The position numbers were made by a program, and so were the translations under genes. A DNA stretch of 64,000 bases from contig CAWIMQ010000011.1 in the NCBI GenBank assembly GCA_963837265.1, positions 285,959 to 349,958 of the forward strand. The letters run 5' to 3'. This document shows positions 10,359 through 18,190 of the stretch, piece after piece. Source of the DNA: DATBLE01 sp963837265 (GTDB lineage Bacteria > Actinomycetota > Thermoleophilia > Gaiellales > Gaiellaceae). Each line of letters starts with the position of its first letter. Position 1 is the stretch's first letter. The notes beneath the pieces were generated by a model. That model had not been told where the DNA came from. It was given only the letters and a program-made list of their open reading frames with translations, and did not search any database.

Positions 10359-10847
10359 GTGCTCCAGCTCGAGGTCGTCGATGGCGACATCGCCGTGCTC
10401 GCAGTGGACGCGGTCGCGAACGCGGCCAACGACCGGCTCTGGATGGGCGCCGGCGTCGCCGGTGCGCTGAAGCGGGCGGGCGGGGAGCAGATCGAGCGGG
10501 AGGCGGTGGCCAAGGGGCCGATCGAGGTGGGAGACGCGGTCGCGACCGGCGCAGGGTCGCTGCCCGCCCGCTGGGTGATCCACGCGGCGGTGATGGGCCA
10601 GGACCTGCGGACGAGCGCGGACGCGATCGGCCGGGCGACGCGCCGGGCCCTCGCGGTTGCGGACGGGCTCGGCGCGGAGTCCCTCGGGTTGCCCGCGTTC
10701 GGCACCGGCGTCGGCGGCTTTCCGGTCGAGGAGTGCGCGCGGATCATGGTCGCCGAGGTACGCGCCTTCGAGCCGACGTCGCTTCGCCGGGTCGTCTTTG
10801 CCGCCTACGGCGCGGAGGCGGAGGCAGCGTTCCGGAACGCCCTCTGA
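10359..10847 (+). CDS. macro-domain protein (ADP-ribose / O-acetyl-ADP-ribose binding or hydrolysis)
   Basis: The 162-residue protein is a single macro domain. It has VANAANDRLWMGAGVAGALKR (about 22-42), where the AN-N and GAGVA pieces form the ADP-ribose pocket. A GLPAFGTGVGGFPVEE loop (about 110-125) matches the second phosphate-binding loop. Such proteins remove ADP-ribose from proteins or nucleic acids, or hydrolyse O-acetyl-ADP-ribose; which one cannot be told here. Its GTG start lies 7 nt after a TACGCT box (10346-10351), so it is probably transcribed alone and leaderless. A palindromic repeat pair follows at once. Confidence 0.88.
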   Translation: MLQLEVVDGDIAVLAVDAVANAANDRLWMGAGVAGALKRAGGEQIEREAVAKGPIEVGDAVATGAGSLPARWVIHAAVMGQDLRTSADAIGRATRRALAVADGLGAESLGLPAFGTGVGGFPVEECARIMVAEVRAFEPTSLRRVVFAAYGAEAEAAFRNAL

Positions 10848-10965
10848 CGAGGGACAGTCCCTCGGCCGTGCCCCGAACGGACGTACGGTCGCACGGTTAC
10901 GCCGTTCGTCTCCCTCGCCGTCGCCTCTTTCGGCCGATCGAGGGACTGTCCCTGGGACACGGCCG
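10848..10965. repeat. pair of odd-centred palindromes, GGGACTGTCCC type (REP-like)
   Basis: The first copy is a perfect 17-bp palindrome around a single A (10848-10864, core GGGACAGTCCC). The second has the core AGGGACTGTCCCT at 10941-10953 followed by a CGG-bearing tail (GGACACGGC). The copies lie about 92 bp apart in the 135-bp gap between the converging macro gene and fgd. The same core recurs at 31030 and 31175. No T-run follows, so it is not a standard terminator, although it could act at a convergent gene end. Confidence 0.8.
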
Positions 10966-10982
10966 GAACGGCCGCGTCCCGT

Positions 10983-11984
10983 TCAGACGAAGCGGTCTCT
11001 GAGCCGCGGCGCGACGTCCGAGCAGAACTGGTCGAGGAACCGGAGCTGGTCGTCGCCCGGCGCGTGGAAGACGAGGTGGTCGAAGCCGAGCGCGACGTAG
11101 TCGCCGATGCGCTCGACCACCTCGTCGGGGTCGTTCGAGACGATGAAGCGGCGCTGGGCGATCCCGGGCGTCTCGTAGGCCAGCCGCTCGAGCTCGATCG
11201 GGTCGTCGACGTCTCGCTTCTGGTCGGGAGAGAGGGCGAGGGGCGCCCAGTACTCGCAGGCCTCCCGCGCGTAGTCGAGGTCGTGGTCGTACGACACCTT
11301 GATCTCGATCACCCGCGCCACCTCCGCCGGGTCGCGTCCCGCCGCCCGGGCGCCGCCCTCCATCGCGGCGTTCAGCTCCTCGTACAGCGCTGGCGCCTTT
11401 CCGCTCGTGACGATGAGCCCGTCGCCGGCTCCGCCTGCCAGCCTGGCCGCCAGCGGCCCGGACGCAGCGACGTAGATCGGCACCGGCTCGTCCGGGCGGT
11501 CGTAGACCGTCGCCAGGTTGGTGCGGTAGTACTCGCCCTCGAAGCTGACGCGCTCCTCCGTCCAGAGGCGGCGCATGAGCTCGATCGCCTCGGCCAGCCG
11601 CAGCCGGCGCTCCTTCGCCCCGGGCCACTCCGTCCCGGTCGCCGGCGTCTCGTTCAGCGACTCGCCGGTCCCGACGCCGAGAAAGACGCGTCCGGGGCTC
11701 AGGCAGGCGAGCGTCGCGAACGCGTGCGCGACCACGGACGGGTGATAGCGCATGGTCGGCGTCAGTACGCTCGTCCCGATGAGCGCACGCTCGGTCCGTT
11801 CGCCGAGGGCGCCGAGCCACGGCAGAGACGCCGGCCCGTGGCCGCCCGTGTGGCGGAAGGGCTGGAAGTGGTCGGAGACGGCGACGATCTCGAGCTCGTG
11901 ACGCTCGGCCTCGACGCCGAGCTCGAGGAGTCGGCGCGGAGGGAACTGCTCCGCCGATGCCTTGTACCCGAGTCTCAGCGGCAT
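10983..11984 (-). CDS. fgd: F420-dependent glucose-6-phosphate dehydrogenase family enzyme
   Basis: Closely resembles mycobacterial FGD1 along all 333 residues: LGYKASAEQFPPRRL at the start, SDHFQPFRHTGGHGP, GTSVLTPTMRYHP, FLGVGTGESLNE and FDHLVFHAPGDDQ. FGD oxidises glucose-6-phosphate and reduces F420, supplying F420H2. The catalytic His (H39) and Glu (in TGESLNE) are present, and the phosphate-binding set TSGK, DQK and QRR is kept. The position of the FGD1 active-site Trp44 is Phe (F43) here. The start ATG at 11984 lies 10 bp inside the end of cofC, so the two genes form a coupled minus-strand operon. The enzyme is placed with the genes that make its cofactor. Confidence 0.92.
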   Translation of the reverse strand: MPLRLGYKASAEQFPPRRLLELGVEAERHELEIVAVSDHFQPFRHTGGHGPASLPWLGALGERTERALIGTSVLTPTMRYHPSVVAHAFATLACLSPGRVFLGVGTGESLNETPATGTEWPGAKERRLRLAEAIELMRRLWTEERVSFEGEYYRTNLATVYDRPDEPVPIYVAASGPLAARLAGGAGDGLIVTSGKAPALYEELNAAMEGGARAAGRDPAEVARVIEIKVSYDHDLDYAREACEYWAPLALSPDQKRDVDDPIELERLAYETPGIAQRRFIVSNDPDEVVERIGDYVALGFDHLVFHAPGDDQLRFLDQFCSDVAPRLRDRFV

Positions 11985-12526
11985 GCGGCGTGCATCTTGG
12001 CGAGGTCCTCGGGCGTGTCGACGTCGAACGCGAGACCTGGAAGGTCGAGCACGACATGGTCGACGCCGAGGCTCGCGTGCACCGCCGCGCTGCCAGGCTC
12101 CCCGAAGCGGGTCGGGACGAGGCCGGGCGGCCGCATCGCGACTGCGTTGGTGCCGCCGTCGATCGCGCGCGCGATCGCGATCCCGCGTTCGGGCGTCGCC
12201 GCGATCAGCTCCTCCACCTCCTCGGCGCGAAGCAGCGGAAGGTCGGCCGAGACGACCGCGACGAGCGGCGCGGCGACCACGTCGGCGGCGGCGCAGGCGA
12301 GAGCCTCGTTCCACTCGAGCCCGCGGTCGGGCCAGACGTCGTAGCCGTCCAGCCGCTCGGCGGTGACGACCGTGACGCGCTCGACACCCGCGTCGCGGAC
12401 CGCGTCGACGACCCGCCCGAGCAGCGAGCGCATCAGCTCGGCGCGCTCCTCCGGTGACAGCGCGTCGGCCAGGCGGCTCTTCCCCCGGTCCAGCGCCTTC
12501 AACGGCACGAGCGCGTGGGCGTCCAC
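11975..12526 (-). CDS. cofC: 2-phospho-L-lactate (or PEP) guanylyltransferase (CofC/FbiD)
   Basis: CofC activates a three-carbon phospho-acid with GTP, giving the donor used by CofD. The 183 residues show the nucleotidyltransferase fold: VPLKALDRGKSRLADALSPEER (residues 7-28) is the GTP-binding start, followed by VVSADLPLLRAEEVEEL with the metal-binding Asp. ARAIDGGTNAVAMRPP and FDVDTPEDL lie near the end. Start GTG at 12526 is 6 nt after a TAAGGT box on the minus strand (12538-12533). Only 32 bp separate it from the divergent fbiC start. Its substrate (2-phospholactate, PEP or 3-phosphoglycerate) cannot be read from sequence alone. Confidence 0.93.
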   Translation of the reverse strand: MDAHALVPLKALDRGKSRLADALSPEERAELMRSLLGRVVDAVRDAGVERVTVVTAERLDGYDVWPDRGLEWNEALACAAADVVAAPLVAVVSADLPLLRAEEVEELIAATPERGIAIARAIDGGTNAVAMRPPGLVPTRFGEPGSAAVHASLGVDHVVLDLPGLAFDVDTPEDLAKMHAACR

Positions 12527-12558
12527 GGCGTGACCTTACCGGCACGTATGCTCACCAG
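12527..12558. promoter_or_regulatory. compact divergent promoter region between cofC and fbiC
   Basis: Two -10 boxes of the TANNNT form face away from each other. TATGCT (12547-12552) ends 6 nt before the fbiC GTG. TAAGGT on the minus strand (12538-12533) ends 6 nt before the cofC GTG. Their -35 regions would lie inside, or over the start codon of, the opposite gene. Both spacings predict transcripts beginning at or next to the start codon. Shared control of both operons is likely because the two polymerase sites overlap. Confidence 0.55.
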
Positions 12559-14880
12559 GTGCTCGATCGGCCCCTCGAGGACCTGCTCTCCGAGGCCCGG
12601 AGCCTGCGCCGCGCCGCGTTCGTCACCTACTCCCCGAAGGTCTTCGTCCCGCTGACGAAGCTCTGCCGTGACGTCTGCCACTACTGCACGTTCGCCCGGC
12701 CGCCCCGGCGTGGCGAGCGGGCATACCTGACCCCGGACGAGGTCCTCGATATCGCGCGCGCGGGCGCGGCCGCCGGCTGCACCGAGGCCCTGTTCACGCT
12801 CGGCGACAAGCCGGAGCGGCGCTACCGGGTCGCCCGCGAGGAGCTTCGCTCGCTCGGCTGCGAGACGACGATCGAGTACCTGGCCCGCATGTGCGAGCTC
12901 GTCCTCGAGGAGACGGGCCTGCTCCCGCACGCGAACCCGGGAGTGATCGCCCGCGACGAGCTGGCGGGGCTGCGCGAGGCGACGGCCTCGCAGGGGATCA
13001 TGCTGGAGACCGCCTCGGACCGGCTCTGCCAGCGCGGCGGCCCCCACTTCGGCTCTCCCGACAAGCGCCCCGTCGCCCGCCTGGAGACGATCCGCCTCGC
13101 GGGCGAGCTGCGGGTGCCGTTCACGACCGGGATCCTGATCGGCATCGGCGAGACCCGCCCGGAGCGGCTGGAGGCGCTCGAGGCGATCGCCCGGCTGCAC
13201 CGCGAGCACGGCCACGTCCAGGAGGTGATCGTCCAGAACTTCCGCGCGAAGGCCGGGACGCTGATGGCGTCGCATCCGGAGCCGAGCCTGGACGACCTGC
13301 TCTGGACGGCTGCCGCGGCGCGCCTGGTGCTCCCTCCGGACGTCCACGTCCAGGTGCCGCCGAACCTCAGCTACGGTGACTTTCCCCGGCTGCTCGACGC
13401 CGGAATCGACGACTGGGGCGGGGTGTCTCCCGTGACCATCGACCACGTCAACCCGGAGGCGCCGTGGCCGGAGCTCGAGACGCTCCGGGCGGCCACCGAG
13501 GCGCGCGGTCTCGCGCTCGTACCCAGGCTGCCGGTCTACCCCGAGTTCGCCGACGAGCGCTGGCTCGCGCCGCGCGTCCTCACCCGGGCGCTGCGCTCGT
13601 CGGATGCCGATCGGCTCGCCCGGGAGGACGCCTGGCTGGCGGGCGCGCAGACGCCTGCCCCGTTCGTGCCCCGGGACGCGCTTCCCGCAGACACCGCCGG
13701 CGAGCTCGGCGAGGACGACGTCGTCCGCCTGCTCGGCGCGCGCGGCGAGGAGCTGCACCGCGTCTTCGCCGCGGCCGACCGGCTGCGCCGCGAGGTGAAC
13801 GGGGACGAGGTCACGTACGTCGTCACCCGGAACGTCAACTACACGAACGTCTGCTACTTCCGCTGCGGCTTCTGCGCGTTCTCGAAGGGAAAGCTCGCCG
13901 AGAACCTGCGCGGGCCCGCCTACGTCGTTCCGACCGAGGAGGTGGTCCGGCGCGCGCACGAGGCGTGGGAGCGGGGCGCGACCGAGATCTGCCTCCAGGG
14001 CGGGATCCACCCCGGCTTCGACGGCCACTACTACGCCGAGGTCTGCGAGGCGGTCAAGCGGGAGGTGCCCGGCCTCCACGTGCACGCCTTCTCGGCGCTC
14101 GAGGTCTGGCAGGGCGCAGCCACGCTCGGCGAGCCGCTCGAGCCCTATCTGACCCGGCTTCGCGACGTCGGCCTCGCGTCGCTCCCGGGCACCGCCGCGG
14201 AGATCCTCGACGACGAGGTTCGCCGGATCCTCTGCCCGGACAAGGTGAGCACCGGGCAGTGGCTGGAGGTGCACGAGACGGCGCACCGGGTCGGCCTGCG
14301 CTCGACCGCGACGATCATGTTCGGACACGTGGACACGACGCGGAGCTGGGCACGTCACCTGCTCGCGATCCGCGATCTGCAGCGGCGGACCGGCGGCTTC
14401 ACCGAGCTCGTCCCCCTCCCGTTCGTGCACATGCAGGCGCCGATCTACCTGAAGGGGACGGCACGCCGCGGCCCGACCTTCCGCGAGGCGCTCCTCGTGC
14501 ACGCGGTCGGCCGGCTCGCGCTCCATCCCCACGTCGGGAACGTCCAGGCGTCCTGGGTGAAGCTCGGCCTCGACGGCGCCGCCGCCGCCCTCAGGGCGGG
14601 CGTGAACGACCTCGGCGGGACACTGATGAACGAGTCGATCTCGCGCGCGGCCGGCGCCAGCCACGGCCAGGAGCTGCCGCCGGAGCAGATGGAGGAGCTG
14701 ATCCGGGCCGCGGGCCGGGTCCCGCGCCAGCGGACGACGCTGTACGGCGCGCCGGCGCCGGACCGAGTGACCGCGTCTTTCGGTGCCGCGCCGCTCGCCG
14801 AGCCGCTCAACCCGCCGGTGGACACGGCCCGCCTGCGCAGGCCGGCGAAGCTCGTCCGTCCGGGGCTCGCCGTCGCCTGA
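12559..14880 (+). CDS. fbiC: FO synthase, CofG-CofH fusion (FbiC)
   Basis: Bifunctional radical SAM enzyme that builds the deazaflavin Fo from tyrosine and the flavin precursor 5-amino-6-ribitylamino-uracil. The N-terminal CofG half has its 4Fe-4S cysteines as CRDVCHYC (C36, C40, C43). The CofH half has CYFRCGFC (C432, C436, C439). Other family blocks are HANPGVI, QNFRAKAGT, ICLQGGIHPGFDGHYY, SLPGTAAEILDDEVR and NDLGGTLMNESISRAAGA. The GTG at 12559 was chosen because it follows a -10 box and gives the usual N-terminus. Length is 773 residues. With cofC, cofD and cofE this completes the F420 core pathway. Confidence 0.95.
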   Translation: MLDRPLEDLLSEARSLRRAAFVTYSPKVFVPLTKLCRDVCHYCTFARPPRRGERAYLTPDEVLDIARAGAAAGCTEALFTLGDKPERRYRVAREELRSLGCETTIEYLARMCELVLEETGLLPHANPGVIARDELAGLREATASQGIMLETASDRLCQRGGPHFGSPDKRPVARLETIRLAGELRVPFTTGILIGIGETRPERLEALEAIARLHREHGHVQEVIVQNFRAKAGTLMASHPEPSLDDLLWTAAAARLVLPPDVHVQVPPNLSYGDFPRLLDAGIDDWGGVSPVTIDHVNPEAPWPELETLRAATEARGLALVPRLPVYPEFADERWLAPRVLTRALRSSDADRLAREDAWLAGAQTPAPFVPRDALPADTAGELGEDDVVRLLGARGEELHRVFAAADRLRREVNGDEVTYVVTRNVNYTNVCYFRCGFCAFSKGKLAENLRGPAYVVPTEEVVRRAHEAWERGATEICLQGGIHPGFDGHYYAEVCEAVKREVPGLHVHAFSALEVWQGAATLGEPLEPYLTRLRDVGLASLPGTAAEILDDEVRRILCPDKVSTGQWLEVHETAHRVGLRSTATIMFGHVDTTRSWARHLLAIRDLQRRTGGFTELVPLPFVHMQAPIYLKGTARRGPTFREALLVHAVGRLALHPHVGNVQASWVKLGLDGAAAALRAGVNDLGGTLMNESISRAAGASHGQELPPEQMEELIRAAGRVPRQRTTLYGAPAPDRVTASFGAAPLAEPLNPPVDTARLRRPAKLVRPGLAVA

Positions 14881-14883
14881 GCC

Positions 14884-15359
14884 GTGTCGCGGCGCCGTCT
14901 GATCGTCCCGCTGGCCCTGGCCGCGGCGACCGCCGTCGTCCCGCCGCCGGATCCGGCTCCGACGCAGCGCTCGAAGCGGCGGTGAAGGCCGTGCGAGGCC
15001 ACGGGTACTGCCGGCCCGACACCTCGACGTGGGAGCAGCCCGGCTATTCGCGGTTCAACGTCCTGGTCGCCGTCAACTGCAAGTACCTCGGCGGCAGCGG
15101 CGCTCCCAGTCGCGCGTTCTTCTTCCACGGCCGGCGGCCGGTGGGCACCGATGCCTCGACCGACTCGACGGGCCCGCCGCGGGAGGTCTGGCGAACGGGT
15201 GACACCGTCGCCTTGCTCTACGTCCTGTGGCGGAGCTCCGACGGCCACTGCTGCCCGACGGGCGGGGGAGCAATCGTGCCCTTCCACTGGAACGGGAGAC
15301 GGGTCGTCCCGCTCGACCGGGTTCCGCGCCGTGCCTGGACTGCACCGCTCGGCCGCTGA
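14884..15359 (+). pseudogene. LppP/LprE-like exported protein gene with one frameshift after the signal peptide
   Basis: A GTG 3 nt after the fbiC stop starts a good signal peptide (MSRRRLIVPLALAAATAVV). That frame ends early at the TGA near 14983. The next frame continues the expected mature protein (AAGSGSDAALEAAVKAVRGH to VVPLDRVPRRAW). Its VWRTGDTVALLYVLW and CCPTGGGA segments match the LppP/LprE family seen in actinobacteria. A single-base change in the GTCCCGCCGCCGG stretch (about 14936-14950) would restore one gene of about 158 codons. It is either a recent mutation or an assembly error; the rest of the protein shows no decay. Confidence 0.6.
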
Positions 15360-15729
15360 GGCCCGCGTCGCGCGGCTCGCGACGGTCGACCCGCGCGGCC
15401 GCCCGCACGTCGTCCCGATCTGCTTCGCGATCGAGGGGCGAACCCTCTACACCGCGGTGGACGCGAAGCCGAAGCGGACGCGGCGGCTGCAGCGCCTGGT
15501 CAACATCGAGCGCGACGCTCGCGTCGAGGTGCTGATCGACGGGTACGACGAGGACTGGTCGCGGCTCTGGTGGGTGAGGTTGCGCGGCACCGCCCGGATC
15601 GTGGACCATCCTCGCGCCGTGGAGCTGCTCGCCGCCAAGTACCCGCAGTACCGGGAGCGTCCGCCCACCGGCGCCGTGATCGCCGTCACCGTCGAGGCCC
15701 GGAGCGAGTGGACGGCCTCGCCTTCCTGA
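15331..15729 (+). CDS. PPOX-class F420-dependent oxidoreductase, Rv0121c-like
   Basis: A 132-residue split-barrel flavin/deazaflavin protein. EARVARLATVDPRGRPHVVPICFAIEG is the standard opening of the PPOX fold, and LVNIERDARVEVLIDGYDEDW and VRLRGTARIVDHP follow. The family uses F420H2 to reduce various substrates, and the location next to the F420 genes supports that cofactor. The GTG at 15331 was chosen because the protein family begins here. It overlaps the end of the preceding gene by 29 bp, and its own 3' end overlaps the amidase by 22 bp. The substrate is unknown. Confidence 0.8.
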   Translation: MPGLHRSAAEARVARLATVDPRGRPHVVPICFAIEGRTLYTAVDAKPKRTRRLQRLVNIERDARVEVLIDGYDEDWSRLWWVRLRGTARIVDHPRAVELLAAKYPQYRERPPTGAVIAVTVEARSEWTASPS

Positions 15730-17084
15730 CCGCCACCGAGCAGGCCGACCTCGTCAGGCGCGGCGAGGTCTCGCCGGTGGAGCTCGTCGAGATCTACCTC
15801 GAGCGGATCGAGCGCCTCGACCCGGACCTGAACGCGTACGTCACCGTGTGCGCGGAGCAGGCGCTCGCGGCCGCGGCCGGCGACCTGCCGGACGGCCCGT
15901 TCCGCGGGGTCCCTCTGCCGATCAAGGACCTGCACGAGACGGCGGGCGTGCGGACGACCTTCTCCTCGCGCGTCTTCGCCGACTACGTGCCGGCGTTCGA
16001 CGCCGCGGTCGTTCGCCGGCTGAAGGAGGCCGGGTTCGTCGTGCTCGGCAAGACGAACACGCCGGAGCTCGGGATCACGGCGGTGACCGAGTCCGATCTG
16101 AACGGCCCGTGCCGCAACCCGTGGGACGTGTCGCGCACGGCCGGCGGCTCGAGCGGCGGCGCCGCTGCGGCCGTCGCGGCGGGGCTCGCCCCTGCCGCCC
16201 ACGGCTCCGACGGCGGCGGCTCGATCCGCATCCCGGCTTCCTGCTGCGGGGTCTTCGGGATCAAGCCGGCGCGGGGCCGCGTCTCGCCGGCGCCCTACGG
16301 GGGGCTGGAAGGCTTCTCGACGAGCGGCCCGCTCACCCGTACCGTGGCCGACGGGGCCGCCCTGCTCGACGTGATGGCCGGCTACGAGACGGGTGACCCC
16401 TACTGGGCGCCGCCGGCGGAGCGGCCGTTCGTGGGCGAGGCCGGGAGCGACCCCGGCAGCCTGCGCATCGCCTGGACGAGCGCCCCGCCGATCGACGCCC
16501 CCGTGGCGCCGGAGTGCGCGGCCGCTGCGGAGGATGCCGCCGCCCTGCTCCTCGAGCTCGGGCACGCGGTCGAGGAGGCGACTCCGGCCTGGGGCGACGA
16601 CCGGCTGTTCGGCCTCTTCATGCAGGTCTGGAAGGTCGGCCCCGCCCTCTACGGCGAGCCGGCGGAGCTGTTCGAGCCGATGAACCGCGTGCTGATCGAG
16701 GCCGCTGCCGAGATGACGGCGGTCGAGTACGTCCGGTCGACTGCGGCGCTCCGCGAGCTCGCCCGGCGGATCGTCGCCTTCTTCGACGGCTACGACCTGC
16801 TGCTGACCCCGACCCTGGCACAGCCGCCTGTCCCGATCGGCGCGCTCGCCGACGAGGACCCGTGGGTCTCGTTCCGAAACGCCGGCCGCTTCACGCCGTT
16901 CACGCAGGTGGCGAACATCACCGGCCTGCCGGCGGTCTCGGTGCCGCTCTCCTGGAGCGGGGACGGACTGCCGATCGGCGTCCAGCTCGTCGGCCGTCCC
17001 GCGGACGAGGCGACGCTGATCCGCGTGAGCGCGCAGCTCGAGGCGGCGCGCCCGTGGCGCGACCGCCGCCCGCCCGTCAGCTGA
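15708..17084 (+). CDS. amidase signature family hydrolase
   Basis: A 458-residue amidase-signature enzyme with the complete Ser-Ser-Lys triad: K73 in VPLPIKDLHE, S148 in the GGSSGG loop and S172 in GSDGGGSIRIPAS. It hydrolyses carbon-nitrogen amide bonds. The class includes GatA, but there are no gatB or gatC neighbours and the C-terminal half (TPTLAQPPVPIG, TQVANITGLPAVSVP) is of the general catabolic type. The GTG start at 15708 lies in the end of the PPOX gene. In this region of amide and amino-acid catabolism a scavenging role is likely, but the substrate is not determinable. Confidence 0.88.
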   Translation: MDGLAFLTATEQADLVRRGEVSPVELVEIYLERIERLDPDLNAYVTVCAEQALAAAAGDLPDGPFRGVPLPIKDLHETAGVRTTFSSRVFADYVPAFDAAVVRRLKEAGFVVLGKTNTPELGITAVTESDLNGPCRNPWDVSRTAGGSSGGAAAAVAAGLAPAAHGSDGGGSIRIPASCCGVFGIKPARGRVSPAPYGGLEGFSTSGPLTRTVADGAALLDVMAGYETGDPYWAPPAERPFVGEAGSDPGSLRIAWTSAPPIDAPVAPECAAAAEDAAALLLELGHAVEEATPAWGDDRLFGLFMQVWKVGPALYGEPAELFEPMNRVLIEAAAEMTAVEYVRSTAALRELARRIVAFFDGYDLLLTPTLAQPPVPIGALADEDPWVSFRNAGRFTPFTQVANITGLPAVSVPLSWSGDGLPIGVQLVGRPADEATLIRVSAQLEAARPWRDRRPPVS

Positions 17085-17110
17085 TCCCGCCGCCCCCTCG
17101 TCCACAACCG

Positions 17111-17235
17111 GTGCCTGGCACTCGAGGTGTGACGATTCAGGGACGCTTCTTCCACCGGTAGTGCCTGGCACTCGAGGTGTGACGATTCGGGGACGCTTCT
17201 TCCACCGGTAGTGCCTGGCACTCGAGGTGTGACGA
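17111..17235 (+). repeat. tandem 50-bp repeat, 2.5 copies, each headed by GTGCCTGGCAC
   Basis: Units are 17111-17160 and 17161-17210, differing at one base, and a half unit of 25 bp at 17211-17235. Each begins with the 11-bp palindrome GTGCC-T-GGCAC and has a body with GGTGTGACGA and CTTCTTCCACCGG. The array fills the gap between the converging ends of the amidase and dehydrogenase genes. The body motifs TGTGACG and CTTC(T)TCCACCGG also occur inside the 31020-31197 element, which has a different palindrome head. Confidence 0.85.
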
Positions 17236-17256
17236 AACGGTGCCGGCCGGCCGGGC

Positions 17257-18183
17257 TCAGGGGACGGCGTTCGCGGGCGCGCGCCCGTCGAGCAGGACCG
17301 CTCTCAACGCCTCGACGCAGAGCATCCCCATCGCCTCCCGCGTCGTGTGAGTCGCAGAGCCGAGGTGAGGAACGAGCACGACGTTGTCGAGGCCGACGAG
17401 GCCGGCGTGCACCTCCGGCTCGTGCTCGAAGACGTCGAGGGCCGCACCCGCGATGCGTCCGGACGCGAGCGCGGCGACGAGTGCGCCCTCGTCGACGAGG
17501 GGGCCCCGGCTCGTGTTGACGAGCACCGCGGTCGGCTTCATCCGCTCGAGCTCGGCGGCGCCGATCAGGTGTCGCGTCTCCCCGGACAGAGGGACGTGCA
17601 GCGAGACGACGTCGGCCTCGGCGAGCAGCTTGTCGAGCGGCGCGCCGCCGGAGCGGCTCGTGTGGACGACCCGCATGCCGTGCGCGAGGGCCAGCCGCTC
17701 CACCGCGCGCGCGATGCTGCCGTAGCCCACGAGACCGAGGGTGAGCGCGGTAAGGCCGCGGCCGAGCATGAGGTTCGGCGCCCAGATCCAGCGCTCCCCG
17801 CGGCGGATCAGCCGGTCGCCCTCGGCGACGCGGCGGAGGAGCGCCAGCGCCAGTGCGATCGTCAGCTCGGCCACCGTCTCGGTGAGGACGCCGGGTGTGT
17901 TCGAGACGACGACGCCCCGCCGTCGGCAAGCGTCCAGGTCGACGTTGTCGATGCCCACCGCGTAGTTCGCGACGATGCGGAGGCCGGGCCCGGCCGCGTC
18001 CAGCAGTTCGTCGTCGACGCGATCGGTGAGCATCAGCATCAGGCCGTCCTTGCCCGCCACGCGCCGGAGCAGCTCGTCGCGTGCCGGAGGCCACTCGGAG
18101 TCGAGAAGGTCGAGCTCGAACGAGCGCTCGAGCTCCGCGCGCACGCGCTCCGGGAAGCGGCGCGACGCGAAGACCCGCGACAC
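17257..18183 (-). CDS. D-isomer-specific 2-hydroxyacid dehydrogenase
   Basis: A 308-residue NAD(P)-dependent enzyme of the glyoxylate/hydroxypyruvate reductase branch. The Rossmann loop is GLVGYGSIARAVE (about 146-158). The catalytic residues sit in VNTSRGPLVDE (Arg), a DVFEHEPE segment (Glu) and PHLGSATH (His). NYAVGIDNVDLDACRRRGV and TPGVLTETVAEL are the usual substrate-domain blocks. It probably reduces a 2-oxoacid such as glyoxylate, hydroxypyruvate or 2-ketogluconate. The GTG start is used. A PPOX-type gene lies just upstream in the same direction (7 bp gap), so the two may be co-transcribed. Confidence 0.88.
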   Translation of the reverse strand: MSRVFASRRFPERVRAELERSFELDLLDSEWPPARDELLRRVAGKDGLMLMLTDRVDDELLDAAGPGLRIVANYAVGIDNVDLDACRRRGVVVSNTPGVLTETVAELTIALALALLRRVAEGDRLIRRGERWIWAPNLMLGRGLTALTLGLVGYGSIARAVERLALAHGMRVVHTSRSGGAPLDKLLAEADVVSLHVPLSGETRHLIGAAELERMKPTAVLVNTSRGPLVDEGALVAALASGRIAGAALDVFEHEPEVHAGLVGLDNVVLVPHLGSATHTTREAMGMLCVEALRAVLLDGRAPANAVP

Positions 18184-18190
18184 CCCCGTC

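Noticed and set aside
10848..10864. Rho-independent terminator of the macro-domain gene
   Set aside because: It is a good hairpin but has no T-run, and the same core recurs at unrelated loci, which fits a repeat family better.
16101..16400. GatA subunit of the tRNA amidotransferase
   Set aside because: The amidase triad is shared by the whole class; no gatB or gatC is nearby and the C-terminal half is of the general amidase type.
17111..17235. Repeat array that could be taken for a CRISPR
   Set aside because: The 50-bp units are directly adjacent with no unique spacers, and there are no cas genes in the window.
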